From the NCBI GenBank assembly GCA_965279295.1, contig CBDIHQ010000016.1: 64,000 nt of DNA; one strand, written 5' to 3'. This DNA comes from Aquabacter sp965279295. GTDB lineage: Bacteria; Pseudomonadota; Alphaproteobacteria; Rhizobiales; Xanthobacteraceae. Positions 61,801 to 64,000 of the stretch are shown piece by piece. Position 1 is the stretch's first letter. The number at the start of each line of letters is the position of its first letter. Made by a program: the position numbers and the translations under genes. Below the pieces are notes generated by a model. It was not told the origin of the DNA and searched no databases. It saw only the letters and a list, made by a program, of their open reading frames with translations.

Positions 61801-61903
61801 GCTTCTGGGCGTGGAAAGGCTGGCGGCAGTGTCCCGATCACGTCTCGAGGAAGCGATGGAACGGGCAATGACCCATCTGTCGAAAAACAGTCCCGCGCAA
61901 TGA
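55895..61903 (+). CDS. DUF4011-SF1 helicase-Vsr-like nuclease-DUF3320 protein (Hhe-like anti-phage defence)
   Basis: About 2,002 residues from ATG 55895. Around residues 215-260, LATCLDTSLLFAAVLEAAG...GHAAVGVWLV resembles a transglutaminase-like Cys/His pair. DUF4011 begins near 385 (RLHRWQRKLLDLTLRNNLLNF). SF1 helicase motifs follow: Walker A GPPGTGKSQT near 704, Walker B VVIFDEASQI near 1330, GDPKQLPPTNFF, and LNVAVTRARQELIVF near 1570. A Vsr/MTES_1575-type nuclease lies at about 1630-1720 (GFRIDLGIRHPDL, GVECDGATYHSSATARDRDKVREQVLRGLGW). DUF3320 lies near 1835-1890. This order matches the single-gene Hhe defence described in large defence-island surveys. It is flanked by mobile-element debris. 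Confidence 0.82.
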   Translation: MQMIVDGPAAPVLPVFRADLAPCFTFASFQNAIPVVRSIIIENQGPEVFERCRLELTSSPAFLRAKTWTIERLLPGDELALSDRKVDLDPAYLDGLNEAERGEITLRLVSGDRVLCVEHRPVRLLARDEWGGVLDTAQLLPAFVMPNDPAVATILRTAAERLAAHGHSSGLDGYQTDSPQRVFLLAEAIYSAVAGLGLHYAEPPTSFESRGQKVRRPATILAERLATCLDTSLLFAAVLEAAGLHPVVLIFQGHAAVGVWLVRRTLSNTIEPDPIEVRKALAARELVIFETTGVTHRPAMILQAAQQVIGLRLDQDGSAGFVTAIDIRRSRSGGIMPLASHQPIHKGVSEEDMPGEGAVLPLLGAPAVPELPVEEVEVKPTTAAGRLHRWQRKLLDLTLRNNLLNFPDSKKSVPFLCTDVGYFEDRLAAGAAIHLISLPAQNPLGERDAGLYRDVHGRDLQRGFAAEALQRDELPSPLDARVLEARLIDLYRNARNDLAEGGANTLFLAVGFLRWKKKPQDERTYRAPLLLVPVKLERRSASSRFTLKFHEDEPRFNATLLQFLERDFALKLPEFSGTPPTDESGVDVPRLIAMMRRAIRDVPGMEVIDEIALSTFSFAKFLMWKDLIDRTEALRENRVVRHLIDSPEQSFQQAARGDVFRGERELDRNYAPKDIVTLLPADSSQIAASLAAAEGRDFVIVGPPGTGKSQTIANMIANCLAVGKSVLFVAEKTAALDVVYRRLRQHGLGERCLELHSSKADRRRFLAQLKSSWESDARVDPSQWIVINERLRGRRDELNAYVEALHRRHANGWSAYRAMGLAMRDREVHAPALSWPTGAKHDEASLADLEEIAADIGLTFRSVRMSPALHMVDVSDWTSQWQESLMAAADAFGKASDALGKAMAAFLATLGLTPSDDLAGGAFDGFERLAKWLHETAGHNVAILADSDFAQMRPALTSLAETIQRYRTAEGGLSARYDADVILHIDPQAIDEQWRRAVAAMWPASALGRKKVQKLLQEHVLDGEAAPEKDIALLCVMQESAQRAEQGPLAGKPLPFAGIDTDLAHLGRILDLAAGLRGALQMSHLAQEDFRAILRSVVPILPGAAQGRIRSSAALVITAVARFRSTMQSFSALAGRAPAISGSEGRLAALRDSLGELIAARHLLRDWTAWCRGRKRAVAGGLTPLVEELETGLLPADAARSAFRLAYARWWLPTVLDADPVLRDFRRFQHENAITEFRDVDDLVRAHATHRVLGALRHDLPSVQSVPRNSELGLLRAQMELTRPSRSIRDMIRALPGSFAKLAPCMLMSPLSIAQYLPPDQALFDVVIFDEASQIATWDAVGAIARARQTIIVGDPKQLPPTNFFGRNADDDGETVEHEKDLESILDEAKAAGIPVRDLRWHYRSRSESLIAFSNHHYYQNRLITFPSPSIVDRAVHLRKVREGIYDRGKSRTNPMEARAVAAEAVRRMRAWLSLEERARPTLGIITFNAQQQSLIMDLLDQARRAEPEIEWFFAEDRIEPAIVKNLENVQGDERDVILFSITFARDAAGKLSGDFGALNRDGGERRLNVAVTRARQELIVFSGFTADQIDSSRTKSLGVPHLKAFLDYAERGAIALPAQDEGSVGGFDSAFEEAVAAELTRRDWRVVPQVGISGFRIDLGIRHPDLEGAYLAGVECDGATYHSSATARDRDKVREQVLRGLGWEIERVWSTDWWFDRQGCAERLHANLEALLQKDRERRASQDEVAELTTRWDMGHEVEQAEPMPEVETPSAEELSPPMPALEADLVQLLATLSPADTSPFPVSSVPDEGCRSATLTATPAGEAVARAPGIYRVTDLANFGADPGRYYDLDYRNTLRSMIEHVIEVESPIRADILAQRIARAHGWLQTGRRIRERVDLHLREADATQESSGAFVWKKGSVAEVIEYRAAADAASRRPIGDIALAELAFVVVKNRDLLEQPDPALDFARLLGVERLAAVSRSRLEEAMERAMTHLSKNSPAQ

Positions 61904-62402
61904 AGTGTCGTTTCCTTAAAAGCAGCGGCCCCACTCCTCGCACTACGGCCATTTATGCACGCAGCTGCCGAAGTGCACCACGCCGCAATCAATCTCCTCG
62001 CTGAATTGTCCTCAGATACATTGCGATTAGGGTGATGCTCGCGGGGACACTTATTGGCGCAAAGTGCCTACGTGCCGTGTCAAGCTAATGTCCGCTTTTG
62101 GGCGGCAGCCGTTACCAGATCAATGACCAAGATGGGGGCGCAAAGCGGACATCGCTGAAAGGGCAGTCGAGGGGCAGGTATGGGTCAATTCACGGCCTCT
62201 CGCCGATCAACGAGGAGGACGCTTCGCGATCCCTCATCGCCTCGAAACCTTGGCAACGTGGATTTCTGTCCCGAGTAGCGGACATTCTGGGAACATCGCA
62301 CTCTCCGAAATTAATGAACCAAACGATTGAAATCGAACAAACATTTAATTTCGGAGATTTCGAAGATTTCGGAGTAAAGACAGATAACTTATAAAAGTAG
62401 TA
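61904..62402. other. Spacer downstream of the helicase-nuclease gene
   Basis: About 500 bp with no convincing gene; a 98-codon frame at 62098-62394 has no family-like features. Near 62355-62380 TTTCGGAGA and TTTCGAAGA repeat in tandem, and the region is AT-rich. No terminator with a clear T-run is seen after 61903. Confidence 0.5.
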
Positions 62403-62990
62403 TTAAATTACCTCTTTGTGCTTTTGCTTGGATTCCTCTCCGGCCAAGCAGAACCTCTCCCACGCCGTCATCATCTCTCGGCGCTTCTCCAGCGCGTCGC
62501 CGCGCCTGTAAGCGCGTTCAGTTTCATCGCCCACCACATGGGACAAAGCGGTCTGGGCGAGCCATTGCGGAAAGTTAGTCTCTTCCGCCGCCCAGTCACG
62601 GAACGAAGATCGGAAGCCGTGGACGGTGATCTCCTGTTTCTGGCGGCGTAGTAGCATCTCCATTGCCATACCGCTCAATGGGCGGCCTTCACGCTGTCCG
62701 GGAAAAACAAACGCAGAGCTGTCATCGTCAGCAGGGCGCAGGGTTATCTGAGCCTTAAGGATGGCCTGAGCCGCATCCGACAACGGCACCCGATGTTCGT
62801 GCCCGGCTTTCATCCGGTGGCCGGGGATCGTCCATACCTTGGTCTTCAGGTCGATTTCCGCCCAGATGGCGCCAAGGACCTCACCCGAGCGAGCGGCGGT
62901 GAGTATTGCGAACTCCATTGCCCGGGCCGCCATGGCCTCCCGCTGTCGAAGTTCTGAGATAAAGGCGGGCAGTTCGCTATAGGGTAACCG
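62403..62990 (-). pseudogene. P4-type integrase, N-terminal part missing
   Basis: About 195 residues of a tyrosine recombinase: LPYSELPAFISELRQREAMAARAMEFAILTAARSGEVLGAIWAEIDLKTKVWTIPGHRMKAGHEHRVPLSDAA and a C-terminal TVHGFRSSFRDWAAEETNFPQWLAQTALSHVVGDETERAYRRGDAL, with Arg, HxxR and the Tyr of AYRRGD. This is the P4-integrase (DUF4102-type) catalytic domain. The N-terminal 200 or so residues are absent; at about 62990 the sequence changes to an IS3-type transposase fragment read on the other strand. Confidence 0.88.
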
Positions 62991-63445
62991 GCTCGGGCTG
63001 TCCGACTTCACCTATGTCAGCACCTGGGCGGGCTTCGTCTACGTCGCCTTCGTGATCGACGCCTATGCCCGCCGCATCATCGGCTGGCGGGTGTCCCGGA
63101 CCGCTCATACCAGCTTCGTGCTGGATGCGCTGGAGCAGGCCCTTCACGAGCGACGGCCCGCTTATCGCGGCGGCCTGGTGCACGATAGCGATCGCGGCTC
63201 GCAATATGTGAGCATTCGCTAAACCGAACGCTTGGCTGAGGCCGGCATCGAGCACTCCGTCGGCAGCGTCGGTGACAGCTATGTCAGCGCACTCGCCGAG
63301 ACGATCAACGGCCTCTACAAGGCAGAGGTCATTCATCGACGGGGTCCTTGGCGATCCTTCGAGGCCGTCGAGTCCGCCACGCTGACCGGGGTTGACTGGT
63401 TCAACCATCGCCGGCTGCTGGAGCCTATCGGCAAATGGCCTCCGG
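62991..63445 (+). pseudogene. IS3-family transposase remnant with internal stop
   Basis: DFTYVSTWAGFVYVAFVIDAYARRIIGWRVSRTAHTSFVLDALEQALHERRP, HDSDRGSQYVSIR, then a TAA at 63220-63222, then TERLAEAGIEHSVGSVGDSYVSALAETINGLYKAEVIHRRGPWRSFEAVE and LEPIGKWPP. These are the DDE (rve) core parts of an IS3-type OrfB. The 5' half is missing and a usual Tyr (QY-IR-Y-T) has become a stop. The left boundary is the integrase junction; the right boundary is near 63445. Confidence 0.85.
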
Positions 63446-63460
63446 TGAACCCGGCGCGGT

Positions 63461-64000
63461 TCAGTCCGGCATCAGCCAGGAGAGCAGGGGATTGGCGGGT
63501 GGCGCGGCTTCCAACTGGGCGACCACGACGATACGGCTCACCTCCCCCCGCTTGAAGGCGCTAAGAAACCGTCCGTAGTCCTTGAATGAGATGCAGCCGT
63601 TCGAGTCCCCGCGTGCGCCCAGCATATAGGTGTGCGCGAGAATGCCGTCGCGGCCGTACATCTTGCCATCGCCCGCCGGAGTCATGCGGATCGCCTCGAC
63701 GCCGTGGAAGAGGGCTTCCCGCATTTTCAAGCTATAGGTGTTCGGCGGAGTCGGGCCGCGCATTCGCCGATCGGCGTGGCGCGGGTTGTCGAAGCTTTCG
63801 CCATAGCCGGAATGCGCCTCCAGCCGTTCGCCGTTCGGCATGTAGACCTTGCCGGCCTTGATGTCATAGAGCGCGAAGCCGCTGCCCGGCGTGGGCAGGC
63901 CCGCCACCTGCTTGCGGGGCGGTAGGTCAAGCGGCTTCTCGGTGGGTTGGATCGAAGCGATCTCCGCATTGCCGCGCAGCAATGGATTGCGCGGCGGCAG
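63461..64000 (-). CDS. Tlde1-like (DUF2778) L,D-transpeptidase-type protein, partial
   Basis: At least 179 residues; the frame is still open at the window edge, so the N-terminus is missing. It has GFALYDIKAGKVYMPNGERLEAHSGYG, MREALFHGVEAIRMTP, and the catalytic block ILAHTYMLGARGDSNGCISFKDYGRFL with His and the Cys of SNGCI. DUF2778/Tlde1 proteins are peptidoglycan-modifying enzymes related to L,D-transpeptidases; in some bacteria they are type VI effectors. The TTG at 63982 is unlikely to be the true start. Confidence 0.85.
   Translation of the reverse strand: MPPRNPLLRGNAEIASIQPTEKPLDLPPRKQVAGLPTPGSGFALYDIKAGKVYMPNGERLEAHSGYGESFDNPRHADRRMRGPTPPNTYSLKMREALFHGVEAIRMTPAGDGKMYGRDGILAHTYMLGARGDSNGCISFKDYGRFLSAFKRGEVSRIVVVAQLEAAPPANPLLSWLMPD

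Noticed and set aside
62098..62394. 98-codon plus-strand frame downstream of the helicase-nuclease gene
   Set aside because: It overlaps an AT-rich spacer with tandem TTTCGGAGA-type repeats, and nothing in the translation resembles a protein family.

Overview
The window is high-GC DNA from an alphaproteobacterium, probably order Hyphomicrobiales and perhaps Xanthobacteraceae. That placement is inferred from the gene families present (TPP-riboswitch thiOSG cluster, DUF1127 protein, Tlde1/DUF2778 protein, giant glycine-rich autotransporter, GTA-like phage genes), not from a database search. All calls come from reading the sequence.

Layout. 1-11.4 kb is chromosomal metabolism. A thiamine-thiazole cluster (thiO-thiS-thiG on the minus strand behind a TPP riboswitch, with a partial thiE further on) is interrupted by an oppositely oriented TDT/SLAC1-type transporter. 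It is followed by a GST, a Nudix hydrolase and a plus-strand catabolic-looking group: ALDH7-type aldehyde dehydrogenase, type III CoA-transferase, acetolactate-synthase-like TPP enzyme and FAD monooxygenase. 11.42-28.20 kb is an integrated phage-like element in the 3' end of tRNA-Gln(CUG), bounded by 21-bp direct repeats. It holds an integrase, a tightly overlapped HK97-type head/packaging operon ending in a tape-measure gene, a candidate replication initiator with an iteron array flipped around an AT-rich core, and a Tat-exported beta-carbonic anhydrase as cargo. I see no tail-tip, lysis or repressor genes. 28.2-30.6 kb is a short chromosomal stretch ending in tRNA-Ala(CGC). 30.6-35.6 kb carries a satellite-like set (AlpA-like HTH, PrimPol-DUF3987 protein, small terminase) with no integrase.

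35.8-52.8 kb is accessory chromosome: a lipoprotein, rtcB with divergent rtcR and a sigma-54-like promoter, a giant autotransporter of about 3,200 residues with about 37 glycine-rich repeats, an isocitrate-lyase/PEP-mutase family enzyme and a CynX-type MFS transporter. 52.9-63.5 kb is a scarred mobile region: a FecCD/FhuB permease stump, an in-frame fusion of an IS481 transposase to the C-terminal half of an IS5-family transposase, a frameshifted tyrosine recombinase, a roughly 2,000-residue DUF4011/SF1-helicase/Vsr-like-nuclease/DUF3320 protein resembling the Hhe type of anti-phage defence, and a P4-type integrase whose 5' part is replaced by an IS3-family remnant. The window closes in a partial Tlde1-like L,D-transpeptidase.

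Two cross-cutting points. First, six apparent +1 insertions, each enlarging a single-nucleotide run by one, break thiG, thiO, the CoA-transferase (three times) and the recombinase at 55 kb. This uniform signature suggests sequencing error more than real gene decay, so those genes may be intact in the organism. Second, the two phage-related elements (prophage with iteron origin; satellite-like remnant at tRNA-Ala) are the most novel-looking content.
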